Source: a virus. From it: 52,189 nucleotides of DNA. How positions within the stretch are numbered: position 1 is the stretch's first letter; every line of letters begins with the position of its first letter. A model generated the notes under the pieces. The model saw only the letters and a program-made list of their open reading frames with translations, was not told where the DNA came from and ran no database searches. Location: the IMG/VR virus record IMGVR_UViG_3300040960_002552, positions 1 through 52,189 of that record, one strand, 5' to 3'. The translations under genes and the position numbers were made by a program. Positions 24,303-31,656 of the stretch are shown here, piece by piece.

Positions 24303-24606
24303 TACTTAGGCTTATGTGCGCCCACTCTTGGGGCAGTTTATTTTGTGTTGTTTTGGGCTGGGTTAGTTTTTCCAGATCCTGGAAAGCGTCTCGATACCCA
24401 GCATACCACGCTTGTTTCATGGCATTAGCTTCTGGGTCTGAAGATAAAGTTGCGAAAGTAGGTCCAGCCGCTTCCTTCAATGTCGCGGCGGCAAGTTTGA
24501 AAACATCACTATCTAGCATCTCACGCAGTTCTGCGGGAGCCGCCATATCTCTAAACCACTGTTCAATCGGTATTGGTGGCTTCATTTTTCTATTTAATTT
24601 ACTCAT
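24295..24606 (-). CDS. Small helical head-cluster protein
   Basis: 103 residues, with EQWFRDMAAPAELREMLDSDVF and NAMKQAWYAGYRDAFQDLEKL. It overlaps the scaffold gene by 8 nt and lies 5 nt after the basic DUF5872-like gene. An internal ATG at 24585 is an alternative start. Function unknown, probably head assembly. Confidence 0.6.
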   Translation of the reverse strand: MSKLNRKMKPPIPIEQWFRDMAAPAELREMLDSDVFKLAAATLKEAAGPTFATLSSDPEANAMKQAWYAGYRDAFQDLEKLTQPKTTQNKLPQEWAHISLSNE

Positions 24607-24611
24607 TTATT

Positions 24612-25010
24612 TTAACTACGTGCTTTTTTACTAGCTTTCTGTGCGGCGGCTGTATTTTTCACAAACTGCTTTCCTTTTCTCATGCCCTCTCTCTTCTTTC
24701 TGCTAGTGGCAGCATACTCAGAAGCTGAAAGAGATTTTATTGCCTTCTCAGGTAAATATCTTTCGCCCGTAGCCTTTGGGCCTTGGGTAGATGGTTTCCC
24801 ACTCTTAGTTCGCCATTTCTGCTTTGTCCACTTACTAAGAGACTTTTGTGATTTTTTCTTTCCCCCTTTGTAGCCCCCTCCAGCGGCCTTATACTTCTGG
24901 GCGACTATCTGCGCCTTACGAGCAGACCACTGCCCCGGCTTTCCTCCTTTTCCAGAAGCCTTGACCCTTTGGATTATTCTCTTCCGCAGTCCTGGTTTAG
25001 TGTATGCCAT
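24612..25010 (-). CDS. Basic protein resembling DUF5872
   Basis: 132 residues, strongly basic. KGGKPGQWSARKAQIVAQ, AAGGGYKGGKK and SLSKWTKQKWRTKSGK, then RYLPEKAIKSLSASEYAAT, are the landmarks of a small family found in phages and large viruses (DUF5872, assignment from memory). The charge suggests nucleic acid binding, perhaps DNA condensation in the head, but there is no experimental basis I can cite. It lies between portal and scaffold genes. Confidence 0.65.
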   Translation of the reverse strand: MAYTKPGLRKRIIQRVKASGKGGKPGQWSARKAQIVAQKYKAAGGGYKGGKKKSQKSLSKWTKQKWRTKSGKPSTQGPKATGERYLPEKAIKSLSASEYAATSRKKREGMRKGKQFVKNTAAAQKASKKARS

Positions 25011-25042
25011 CTTATTTGTCAGTTCCCCCCTACTGGAGTCAC

Positions 25043-27319
25043 TTACGGTAACTCCATCTGGTCACGGAGGTCCGCAGCAGCCTTAGCATCTCTAAGTGCT
25101 TGCTCCTGCTCAAACTTTCTTTGGCGAAGCTCCATCTCAAGTTCTGCTTTCTGTCGGCGGATCTGCATGTCCACTTGCGCTTGCTGCATCTTCAAGTCAG
25201 CGGCGTTAGGTTGGGGCGGTGCGTCCATTCCCTCTTGCCCTTCGGGTGACATCTCTGCGGCACTGGCTTGTGCCTCCGCTGCCTCCCGCTGCATCTTCTG
25301 CATCTTCTTAGCGGTATTATTAATCGCCTCTTCAGCATACTGAAGGACTTGCTTCGTGTTGCTGATGAGCGGCTGCAAGTCTGCGTCTCCGGCTGCAAGT
25401 TGCAGGGTGTCGCTGATGTGTTGGTAAAATGCTACAAGGGTCTGGTAAACTTGAACGGGGTCTACTGTCCCCTCGTCCATGCCCGTGATAATCTCTTGCA
25501 GGGCCGGAACGTGGATTTGCAGGTGTTTGCCGTGCAGTTCGTTCGACAGTGCCGGAACCTGCTTACCCTCCATAAGGTCGCTGTTCTCAAAGTAGGCGAT
25601 CTTGTCGTCTACGGTTGGGCGACTACCTGGCTCCTTCGGCAAGTATCTGTCCGCAAGGTCATGTCCTACGCTGGTGGCTACCACATCGCGGTCGAGGTTG
25701 CGTTGACCCACTTCGTCGAAACGCCCGGACAACGCTTGCATCTCGCGGAGCGCAACCAACCGCCCTGCCTTTGAACCGTTACCAATGGCACGTAGTGCCT
25801 TGGTCTTGGTAAGGTCTAGCTTCTTGATAAACTCTCTAGGGACTCCGCGAACCTCGCAGCGGCGGTAGAACTCCTTGATTAGTGGGTCTTGGCGTTTGCT
25901 ATCGACAACGCGGCGAACAATCTCGCGCATCAACCGCGTCCACGACACATAAAACAGGTTCAAGGACGCACCTGACAAGCGGGTGCTGATCTCCAGGTCC
26001 GCTGAAACCTGTAACGAGTTCCTGTATGGTGAACCCTGTGTCGGGCTATAGGTGGAGAATGTGTCGGTGTTCTGCGCCAACTGGTTGCTAAGGTCATCCA
26101 AGGCAGGTTTCACTGCTGTCCCCAAGTTCGGGATCGCTCGCTCCACGACTCGCAAATCAGGACTCAGGACTGCGTATCCACCGTAGTAGGTGAACTGCAA
26201 CTCGTCCAAGGCGCGTTGGTTCTCTGCCTGGAGCATGGGTGCGGAACCCAGCATAGCTCCGTCTACCATCTGGCAGCGGAGTCGGTTGCTTGTCTGGATG
26301 TGTGAAAAGATCCGCTGACCCAGACCCCGAATACTGTGGTAGGTTCCGTTGCTGCCCACCCCGTAGGCGAACATGATGTAAGCCTGTTCGGGAGACGAGA
26401 AACGACTCAGCTTCTTATACAGGAAGTCCTTGGGGTTATCTTCGGCACTGATGTAGTGGCTAACCGTCCCGTCCATTTCCCGAACCCAGAAGTGCAGGAC
26501 CGCTACAGTCGGGTTCTGGATTCCGGTGTAGAGGTCGTTGTTCTTGAGTTCGGCTTGCAGTGACTCGTAGTCGGTATACATCGAACCACTGTCCCCGTAA
26601 CGGCGACCCGTGGTCTTGGCGTTCTTCATGATGACGCGCTTCACTTCATCGCAGTTCCAACCGATTTTCTCAGCGGCCTTCTCGTTCTTGATGAAGTGAA
26701 ACAACTCATGCAGCAAGTAGTCCCTGCGACCCACCGCAACGTCAATGCAGTTCTCTGACGCAGGGGTCTGGCGCGGGATAAGGATGTCGGTGAACCCGCC
26801 CACCCGAAACTTCCAATCTTCCGGGGTGTCAAAGTAGGCGACCCCCACACCGTGCTTGATGAAGGTGGTGCAGAGCCGCAGGTAACTGCTGTGGAACTCA
26901 GGCCATGAACGCATCATGTGGGTCAGTTCCTCCCCAACGATGTCCTCAAACACCCCGCGCTCACTAGCCTCTCCGATGGTCCCCTTGACCTCAACGAGTT
27001 TCTCCAGCGAGGTGTATAGGTCCACGTAAGCTGACACGGATATGTCCAGCAGTCGAGTAGCCTCACCGAAGTTAAGGTTCGTCTTCATCGCCTGTCCACT
27101 AGCTGCCAACTTGTCGTTGTTGTAGGGGGCGGCTCCGTCAAACATTCCGTCAATCCTAGCGCGGTTAACTGCGGACTTCTCGTCTGCTTTGCGGAGGGTC
27201 TGGAAAATGGAGATTGCAGCCTTAACGTCTTTCAGCCTAGACTCGACGGGCTTGCCTTTTTCATCAAGTGACCCCAAATCGAGGGCATCAATTTCGAGGT
27301 GTCGGGATTGACTACTCAT
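25043..27319 (-). CDS. Portal protein (podovirus type)
   Basis: 758 residues, in the size range of podovirus portals. Landmarks are an N-terminal helical region, the wing segment DILIPRQTPASENCIDV with YLLHELFHF, a central GQRIFSHIQTSNRLRCQMVDG, and a C-terminal coiled coil ending in repeated Q/E/R helices (QRKFEQEQALRDAKAAAD), as in head-tail connectors. It forms the dodecameric DNA gate at one vertex. No terminase precedes it, which is unusual and suggests the packaging genes lie outside this window. Codon use is more GC-rich than in its neighbours. Confidence 0.8.
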   Translation of the reverse strand: MSSQSRHLEIDALDLGSLDEKGKPVESRLKDVKAAISIFQTLRKADEKSAVNRARIDGMFDGAAPYNNDKLAASGQAMKTNLNFGEATRLLDISVSAYVDLYTSLEKLVEVKGTIGEASERGVFEDIVGEELTHMMRSWPEFHSSYLRLCTTFIKHGVGVAYFDTPEDWKFRVGGFTDILIPRQTPASENCIDVAVGRRDYLLHELFHFIKNEKAAEKIGWNCDEVKRVIMKNAKTTGRRYGDSGSMYTDYESLQAELKNNDLYTGIQNPTVAVLHFWVREMDGTVSHYISAEDNPKDFLYKKLSRFSSPEQAYIMFAYGVGSNGTYHSIRGLGQRIFSHIQTSNRLRCQMVDGAMLGSAPMLQAENQRALDELQFTYYGGYAVLSPDLRVVERAIPNLGTAVKPALDDLSNQLAQNTDTFSTYSPTQGSPYRNSLQVSADLEISTRLSGASLNLFYVSWTRLMREIVRRVVDSKRQDPLIKEFYRRCEVRGVPREFIKKLDLTKTKALRAIGNGSKAGRLVALREMQALSGRFDEVGQRNLDRDVVATSVGHDLADRYLPKEPGSRPTVDDKIAYFENSDLMEGKQVPALSNELHGKHLQIHVPALQEIITGMDEGTVDPVQVYQTLVAFYQHISDTLQLAAGDADLQPLISNTKQVLQYAEEAINNTAKKMQKMQREAAEAQASAAEMSPEGQEGMDAPPQPNAADLKMQQAQVDMQIRRQKAELEMELRQRKFEQEQALRDAKAAADLRDQMELP

Positions 27320-27378
27320 GTGTGATCTAAATACTTAACATAACTCATAGTCAACCTCAGTCAACCAGTTGGAGCCTT

Positions 27379-27531
27379 TCAACGGGGGAAGATGTTTTTG
27401 AATGTGTCATAAACAAACACCAGTGACATCAACATAGCAAACCCAAAAATGAACACGAAAAGCAGAACCGTTGATATAATAACACCACCCAACCCTGTAT
27501 CCTGTAGGGTGTCTCTTCCACCCACAATCAT
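27379..27531 (-). CDS. 50-residue single-span membrane protein
   Basis: Starts at an ATG that overlaps the stop of the upstream gene (ATGA) and ends with TGA at 27379. After MIVGGRDTLQDTG it is one long hydrophobic stretch (VIISTVLLFVFIFGFAMLMS) and a short polar tail. Coupling to the upstream gene supports reality. It may be a holin-like or host-membrane factor; nothing more can be said. Confidence 0.6.
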   Translation of the reverse strand: MIVGGRDTLQDTGLGGVIISTVLLFVFIFGFAMLMSLVFVYDTFKNIFPR

Positions 27532-28004
27532 CCTTCCTGAGCCTCTTCTTCTACTAGGAGCTTGATCTTGTCCACCGACATATGGACCCGCTTGCCTGTG
27601 TTCTTCTCCTGTAGCACAAGATACTCTTTGCTGAAACGGGATGCAGGGTGCAGGACAAAGGGAACCCTGCGACCGCGCCCCTTTCGGTAGGGTTTAACGC
27701 GGTAGACCACTCCAGCCCCATCAATGGCGTAGTCCTCAAACCCAGGGATGGCTCGCCCTCCCCACTCCTGGAATATCTTCTCATGGGTCAGGGTCTGGTC
27801 GAGGATCGGAACACCGCCCACGAAGTCTTCGTGATAGACCTTGCGCCTAATCCCGTCCGAACACTTGATGATGCAGTATGCCATGTTGGAGTTACGCACT
27901 ACCTCGTAGCGAGTCTTCAACTTCTTTCTGAGGGGGACATAGACCATGACCCCACTTTCGGTCATCACATGGTCTGGGAAGTCAGGGTGTTTGTGTAGAT
28001 TCAT
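27528..28004 (-). CDS. NUMOD4-like duplicated-domain protein
   Basis: 158 residues with two similar halves. The second half (AIPGFEDYAIDGAGVVYRVKP) resembles the NUMOD4 motif of homing-type nucleases, and the first (PDFPDHVMTESGVMVYVPLRK) is a weaker copy. No HNH or GIY-YIG catalytic part is present, so it may be a DNA-binding adaptor or a relic. It is the first gene of the leftward portal unit, next to an 820-nt noncoding region. Confidence 0.55.
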   Translation of the reverse strand: MNLHKHPDFPDHVMTESGVMVYVPLRKKLKTRYEVVRNSNMAYCIIKCSDGIRRKVYHEDFVGGVPILDQTLTHEKIFQEWGGRAIPGFEDYAIDGAGVVYRVKPYRKGRGRRVPFVLHPASRFSKEYLVLQEKNTGKRVHMSVDKIKLLVEEEAQEG

Positions 28005-28202
28005 TATATTTTACGTTTTAAGGTGTTTTTATGTGTCTCCGCTGTGGTTACCCTCTGAAACCCCAAAAACGCCTCAGAATCCAATCTGGGGCCATTACGG
28101 GGTATCTCTACCAAGTAGCCGTAACCTGGTTCGTTGAGAGTGCGCGGATACATCGTTCGCCGCCAGAGTAGCGGACACAGGGTTCGGGGTCAAGCAGAAG
28201 TT

Positions 28203-28214
28203 GTGTTTTAATGC
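28203..28214 (+). repeat. GTGTTTTAATGC direct repeat, copy 1
   Basis: Exact copy of the 12-mer at 28234-28245, 31 nt apart. Spacing of three helical turns would place both on one face of DNA, as for a binding-site pair. Confidence 0.5.
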
Positions 28215-28233
28215 GCTTTCGATACAGGAACGT

Positions 28234-28245
28234 GTGTTTTAATGC
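28234..28245 (+). repeat. GTGTTTTAATGC direct repeat, copy 2
   Basis: Exact second copy, located just before the two-tier hairpin. Confidence 0.5.
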
Positions 28246-28260
28246 ACAGCATCTTCTTAT

Positions 28261-28336
28261 AAAAAAGTCTTCTAAGGTTTCAGTTGTGTTTGTCTGGCTC
28301 AGATAAACACAACAAGCCTCATAGGAGACTTTTTTT
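28261..28336. terminator. Two-tier hairpin with A/T ends (bidirectional terminator or sRNA end)
   Basis: The outer arms AAAAAAGTCTTCT (28261-28273) and AGGAGACTTTTTTT (28323-28336) pair, and an inner arm GTTGTGTTTGTCTG pairs with CAGATAAACACAAC around the loop GCT. The inner stem is 14 bp with one G-U pair. Both sides end in A or T runs, so it can terminate either strand. A terminator inside a divergent region is unexpected unless small transcripts end here. Confidence 0.6.
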
Positions 28337-28727
28337 AGGGGTATATAACAATAAAACACACGTTATTTTCTTTCGCACAGAGGGGTCGCGCCACCCCCCG
28401 TTCCCCCATCCAATTTTCCCTGTTTCCTCTTTCCAGAATCATGAATCGGGGTTCGGGAATCGGAGACTCGAAATCCCGTAAATTTTTTCACAGACACGTA
28501 TATACATACAAGACACACGCGGGAAAAACCTGGTGGGGGACGGGTGGCGTAGGGAGCACGGGCGCGGGGCAGTGATTCCCCTTCCCTGTATCCCGCTTCT
28601 GGCTCCCGGCTTCACGGTGCCGGGACCAGGGCAAAGGAATCATGATGCAGGATTCCGGTCCCGTTTTCAAAATCGGTTTTTCAAAGTGAGGTCACTCCAC
28701 ACGATATCAGAAACATTCAATTTAATG

Positions 28728-28756
28728 TTGACAGGTCACTTCATTTGATTTAAATA
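28728..28756 (+). promoter_or_regulatory. Candidate sigma70-type promoter for 28826
   Basis: TTGACA at 28728-28733, a 17-nt spacer and TAAATA at 28751-28756. The -35 box is perfect, the -10 box moderate. TTGACAGG occurs again 35 nt on (28763-28770), which might be a second start or an operator. Confidence 0.5.
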
Positions 28757-28789
28757 TTACCGTTGACAGGAAACCACCGAATCCCGTTT

Positions 28790-28824
28790 CCTGAAACCTG
28801 AAACCTGAAACCTGAAACCTGAAT
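28790..28824 (+). repeat. Heptamer leader (CCTGAAA x5) before 28826
   Basis: Four exact CCTGAAA units and a fifth CCTGAAT end one nucleotide before the ATG. It belongs to the series of heptamer leaders in the accessory island. Confidence 0.8.
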
Positions 28825-28825
28825 A

Positions 28826-29554
28826 ATGAAAACACACATCACCCCCAAATCCGGAAACGGAAAAGTTGGGCCCATCCCAGTGACTACGAGTAGCGCGGAA
28901 ACCTGCGCATTGTCCTGCCCTTTTAATCATGCAAACGAGGGAGGATGTTATGCGGAATCCGGGCCCCTTAAGCTTCACTGGGACAAAGTGACGCGAGGGG
29001 AGAGAGGGGAAACCTGGAACGAGTTTCTCGATTCTCTCATCACTACCTTGCGCAAATCGGAAGACCCGCGCCAATTGTGGAGGCACAACCAGGCAGGAGA
29101 TCTCCCTGGAAACGGAAACGAGATCGACGTTCAACAGCTGGCCGATCTCGTTAGGGCAAACGGAAACCGGAGAGGGTGGACATACACACACAAACCTGTT
29201 TTGAACGGACAGGACAAACCGGAAACCGTTTCCACGAATCGTGACGCTGTCAGGATGGCAAACGAGGGCGGTTTCACTGTTAACCTTTCCGCCAATAATT
29301 TGAGTCACGCGGACGAGCTGGTATCGCTTGGTATCGCTCCGGTTGCCACTGTCCTTCCAAAGGAAACCGAAGGACGGAAACTGGAAACTCCGGAGGGAAG
29401 GCCAGTCGTCGTTTGCCCTGCTACGCTTCCAGGCTCGAACGTCACATGCGCCACATGCGGTTTGTGCGCAGTGGGAAACCTTAACAGACCAATTGTCGGG
29501 TTTCCCGCCCATGGGACCGGAGCGAAGAAAGCCGACGCGGTAGCGTCCCGATAG
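28826..29554 (+). CDS. Cysteine-rich phage protein with GCYAESGP and [12 protein letters not shown] motifs
   Basis: 242 residues. Conserved-looking blocks are [72 protein letters not shown] and [16 protein letters not shown] recognise this layout from uncharacterised phage proteins (DUF7227-type, from memory). The paired Cys clusters at both ends suggest a zinc or iron-sulfur site. A relationship to the radical-SAM-like phage Gp37/Gp68 family is possible but unproven. It starts the rightward accessory island behind its own promoter and ends at a strong terminator. Confidence 0.6.
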   Translation: MKTHITPKSGNGKVGPIPVTTSSAETCALSCPFNHANEGGCYAESGPLKLHWDKVTRGERGETWNEFLDSLITTLRKSEDPRQLWRHNQAGDLPGNGNEIDVQQLADLVRANGNRRGWTYTHKPVLNGQDKPETVSTNRDAVRMANEGGFTVNLSANNLSHADELVSLGIAPVATVLPKETEGRKLETPEGRPVVVCPATLPGSNVTCATCGLCAVGNLNRPIVGFPAHGTGAKKADAVASR

Positions 29555-29569
29555 CGTGCCAGGTATCGC

Positions 29570-29600
29570 AAGGGGCCCCTCGAAAAGGGGCCCCTTTTCT
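29570..29600 (+). terminator. Strong terminator after 28826-29554
   Basis: AAGGGGCCCCT pairs with AGGGGCCCCTT around CGAAA, followed by T-rich sequence. Each arm is itself nearly palindromic, so alternative cruciform pairing is also possible. Confidence 0.8.
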
Positions 29601-29604
29601 ATGT

Positions 29605-29838
29605 ACCGGTCTCACGCTCTACCGGTCTCACGCTCTCACGCTCTCACGCTCTACCGGTCTCACGCTCTCACGCTCTCACGCTCTCACGCTCTACCGGTCT
29701 CACGGTCTCACGCTCTACCGGTCTCACGGTCTCACGCTCTACCGGTCTCACGGTCTCACGCTCTACCGGTCTCACGGTCTCACGCTCTACCGGTCTCACG
29801 GTCTCACGCTCTCACGCTCTACCGGTCTCACGGTCTCA
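29605..29838 (+). repeat. 24-bp minisatellite (ACCGGT/CTCACG type)
   Basis: The dominant 24-nt unit contains ACCGGT, CTCACGGT and CTCACGCT in that order. The first 90 nt show a less regular 7-8-nt CTCACGCT arrangement. The unit length is a multiple of three, so one reading frame stays open by chance, and no initiation signal supports translation. No unique spacers are present. Position between two operons leaves origin, recombination or packaging roles possible. Confidence 0.85.
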
Positions 29839-29859
29839 CCTGGCACAGCCGCACATGCT

Positions 29860-30074
29860 CTCACGCACTCACTCACGCACACTCACGCACACACGCACTC
29901 ACTCACGCACACACGCGCACTCACTCACGCACACTCACGCACACACGCACACTCACGCACACACGCACACACACGCGCACACACGCGCACACACGCGCAC
30001 ACACGCGCACACACGCGCACACACTCACGCACACACGCGCACACACTCACGCACACACGCGCACACACTCACGC
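29860..30074 (+). repeat. Alternating purine-pyrimidine CA/CG tract
   Basis: About 215 nt built from CACGCA, ACACGCGC and CACTCACG words. Between about 29957 and 30020 a decamer ACACGCGCAC is repeated five times without change. Most of the tract alternates pyrimidine and purine, a pattern known to favour Z-DNA. The strand has almost no T. Confidence 0.85.
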
Positions 30075-30099
30075 ATCCCGAACCCTGGAACCTGATCCC

Positions 30100-30190
30100 T
30101 GAACAATTTTATTTCGAGCCATAACACCCTGACCAGGAGCGGTTTACGCCTGACCTAGAAAGAAAGTTTACATTTTTCTGTTGACTATTT
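30100..30190 (+). repeat. 91-bp duplicated regulatory element, copy 1
   Basis: Nearly identical to 31528-31618 (87 of 91; the four differences are all A/G). It ends in a TTGACT box and contains two GTTTAC words and the inverted motif CCTGACCAGG. It lies just upstream of the 30218 operon. Confidence 0.85.
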
Positions 30191-30217
30191 AAGGTGGAGG
30201 ATTCATGGTTCCGGCGT

Positions 30218-30673
30218 ATGAAAACTGAAACGAAATTCGTGGAGGATAAAGCCTCCGCGACGTATGTCGATTATCCTGACTCCATTTTTCATGGGTGCCA
30301 GGACCGATCAGTCTCCCACTGGGGAGACTACAAAATGACCACCCGATCCGCGGGGGTAGACTCCCGTTGCGGGGAGGTAGCCCACCCAGAACTCGGAGTG
30401 GTCGCAATCTTAACCGAAATCCGTCGCCCCAATGGGGTGACGGGGATCGCGTGGGCGTCCACGCACCCAGTCTCTAAAGACTGGGACATCTGCCAAGACT
30501 ACCTTGGCAACAAGCTTGATCTTGCCAAGCAAGCTCAGGAGGAGTATGAGGCTGTGCGGTCCCTGCAAAGGGATCGCTCAGAATTTGTAACCCTCAAAGA
30601 GGGTTACAGAGGCACTCACTTGTCTGCCTACCTCAAGAGAGTGGGCAGGGAAGACCTGCTGTATCTTGTCTAA
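30218..30673 (+). CDS. Accessory-island hypothetical protein
   Basis: 151 residues from the ATG at 30218, chosen because the preceding GGTTCCGGCGT also precedes the next gene's ATG. Mixed alpha/beta with SATYVDYPDSIFHGCQD and GVTGIAWASTHPVSKDWD, and a C-terminal basic helix. First gene behind copy 1 of the 91-bp element. No family recognised. Confidence 0.6.
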   Translation: MKTETKFVEDKASATYVDYPDSIFHGCQDRSVSHWGDYKMTTRSAGVDSRCGEVAHPELGVVAILTEIRRPNGVTGIAWASTHPVSKDWDICQDYLGNKLDLAKQAQEEYEAVRSLQRDRSEFVTLKEGYRGTHLSAYLKRVGREDLLYLV

Positions 30674-30684
30674 GGTTCCGGCGT

Positions 30685-30885
30685 ATGAAACTTGAATCCA
30701 TTATCGGGCATCCTGATGCCTTCCTCTTTGAAACGATCACTCACGACGGCGTCGACGCTATCGTGTCTGGCCTCCGCGAAGGCGATCCAGATGAGGAATT
30801 GATCATCGCGGTCGAAGACACTCACCACTTTTCAAAAATCTACGTCCTCGCCAAAGAGGATGTAGATGTCATCCCAAAATCCTAA
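30685..30885 (+). CDS. Small hypothetical protein
   Basis: 66 residues, acidic (GLREGDPDEELIIAVEDTHHF). Shares the start context GGTTCCGGCGTATGAAA with the previous gene. No family recognised. Confidence 0.6.
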   Translation: MKLESIIGHPDAFLFETITHDGVDAIVSGLREGDPDEELIIAVEDTHHFSKIYVLAKEDVDVIPKS

Positions 30886-30894
30886 CACAATAAA

Positions 30895-31515
30895 ATGAAA
30901 AAAGAAATCGTAATACTTAACGGGCGCGGAGAGTCCATGAGAGTCTCCGCCCTTGTCGTCACCCACCCGCACCCTACTATCGGCGCGGTGGGAATCCACA
31001 AATCCCTTCCGGGATCGGCGTCTACGTGGTCCGCAACTCACGTTCGTTCTGGGCTGAGAATCACTAGAGGTGACACTCGGAAGTCTCTGGTGGAAGAAAT
31101 GACCACTAGGGAGTTCACCGATTCCCAACTGGCAATCGTCGCTGCCGCTGCCGATGCCCCTGAGATGGAAGAGACCACGCCCCCCGCCCCTCAGAAGGAG
31201 ACACGGAAAAGCGTGGACCTCGACGCTATCGTCGATGCGGTTAATCAAGTGGTCACGCTCAGTGACCGTGAGCGCAAAGCAGTTCGCGATGCACTGTCAT
31301 CGCGTAGTGGTAGGCTCAAGGCGTCCGCCCCTGTCGAATCGTGGGCAAAAGCGGCCTGGAACGGGCTACAGCCTAACCCTTGGAAGATTCAAATCGGGGC
31401 GATGATGTTCCTCCCTGATGAGGAGCGTGACCTCCTCCATCGTCTCTCTAAACACACCTGGCCCGTCGCGCTCGACAAGGACATCGAATCCCTAACACGC
31501 ATGGGCGTTGCATAA
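30895..31515 (+). CDS. Hypothetical protein with Pro-linker
   Basis: 206 residues. A beta-type N-terminal part (MRVSALVVTHPHPTIGAVG), a proline-rich hinge near 92-100, and a helical C-terminal part (AVNQVVTLSDRERKAVRDAL, WAKAAWNGLQPNPW). Last gene of the unit behind copy 1 of the 91-bp element. No family recognised. Confidence 0.6.
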   Translation: MKKEIVILNGRGESMRVSALVVTHPHPTIGAVGIHKSLPGSASTWSATHVRSGLRITRGDTRKSLVEEMTTREFTDSQLAIVAAAADAPEMEETTPPAPQKETRKSVDLDAIVDAVNQVVTLSDRERKAVRDALSSRSGRLKASAPVESWAKAAWNGLQPNPWKIQIGAMMFLPDEERDLLHRLSKHTWPVALDKDIESLTRMGVA

Positions 31516-31527
31516 ACCACTGAACAC

Positions 31528-31618
31528 TGAACAATTTTATTTCGAGCCATAACACCCTGGCCAGGAACGGTTTACGCCTGACCTAAAAAGAAAGTTTACA
31601 TTTTTCTGTTGACTGTTT
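31528..31618 (+). repeat. 91-bp duplicated regulatory element, copy 2
   Basis: Second copy, upstream of the ArdC-like gene. Here the inverted motif is the perfect palindrome CCTGGCCAGG. TTGACT near its end could be a -35 box. Confidence 0.85.
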
Positions 31619-31633
31619 GCCCGGGACGACGAA

Positions 31634-31654
31634 ACTTGTAGCCTGTAACCTGTA
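31634..31654 (+). repeat. Heptamer leader before 31657
   Basis: Three units ACTTGTA, GCCTGTA, ACCTGTA end two nucleotides before the ATG. Confidence 0.8.
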
Positions 31655-31656
31655 AA

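Larger units (their letters stand above)
28005..28825. promoter_or_regulatory. Long divergent noncoding region
   Basis: About 820 nt without a convincing gene between the leftward portal unit and the rightward accessory island. It contains a pair of 12-nt direct repeats, a long two-tier hairpin with A and T runs, a sequence rich in CG words and pyrimidines (28370-28640), and a TTGACA-type promoter before 28826. It probably drives both arms and may hold a small RNA or replication signal. No tRNA cloverleaf was seen. Confidence 0.5.

Noticed and set aside
28130-28205. tRNA-like stretch with GGTTCGGGGTC
   Set aside because: The T-loop does not match GTTCRANTC and no acceptor or anticodon stems can be drawn.
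29605-29838. CRISPR array
   Set aside because: The units are tandem without unique spacers, so this is a minisatellite.
29556-30095. Long open frame on + across both tandem repeats
   Set aside because: The product is only RSHALPVS and THAHTRTH repeats, the frame starts inside the terminator stem, and openness is expected from frame-preserving repeats.
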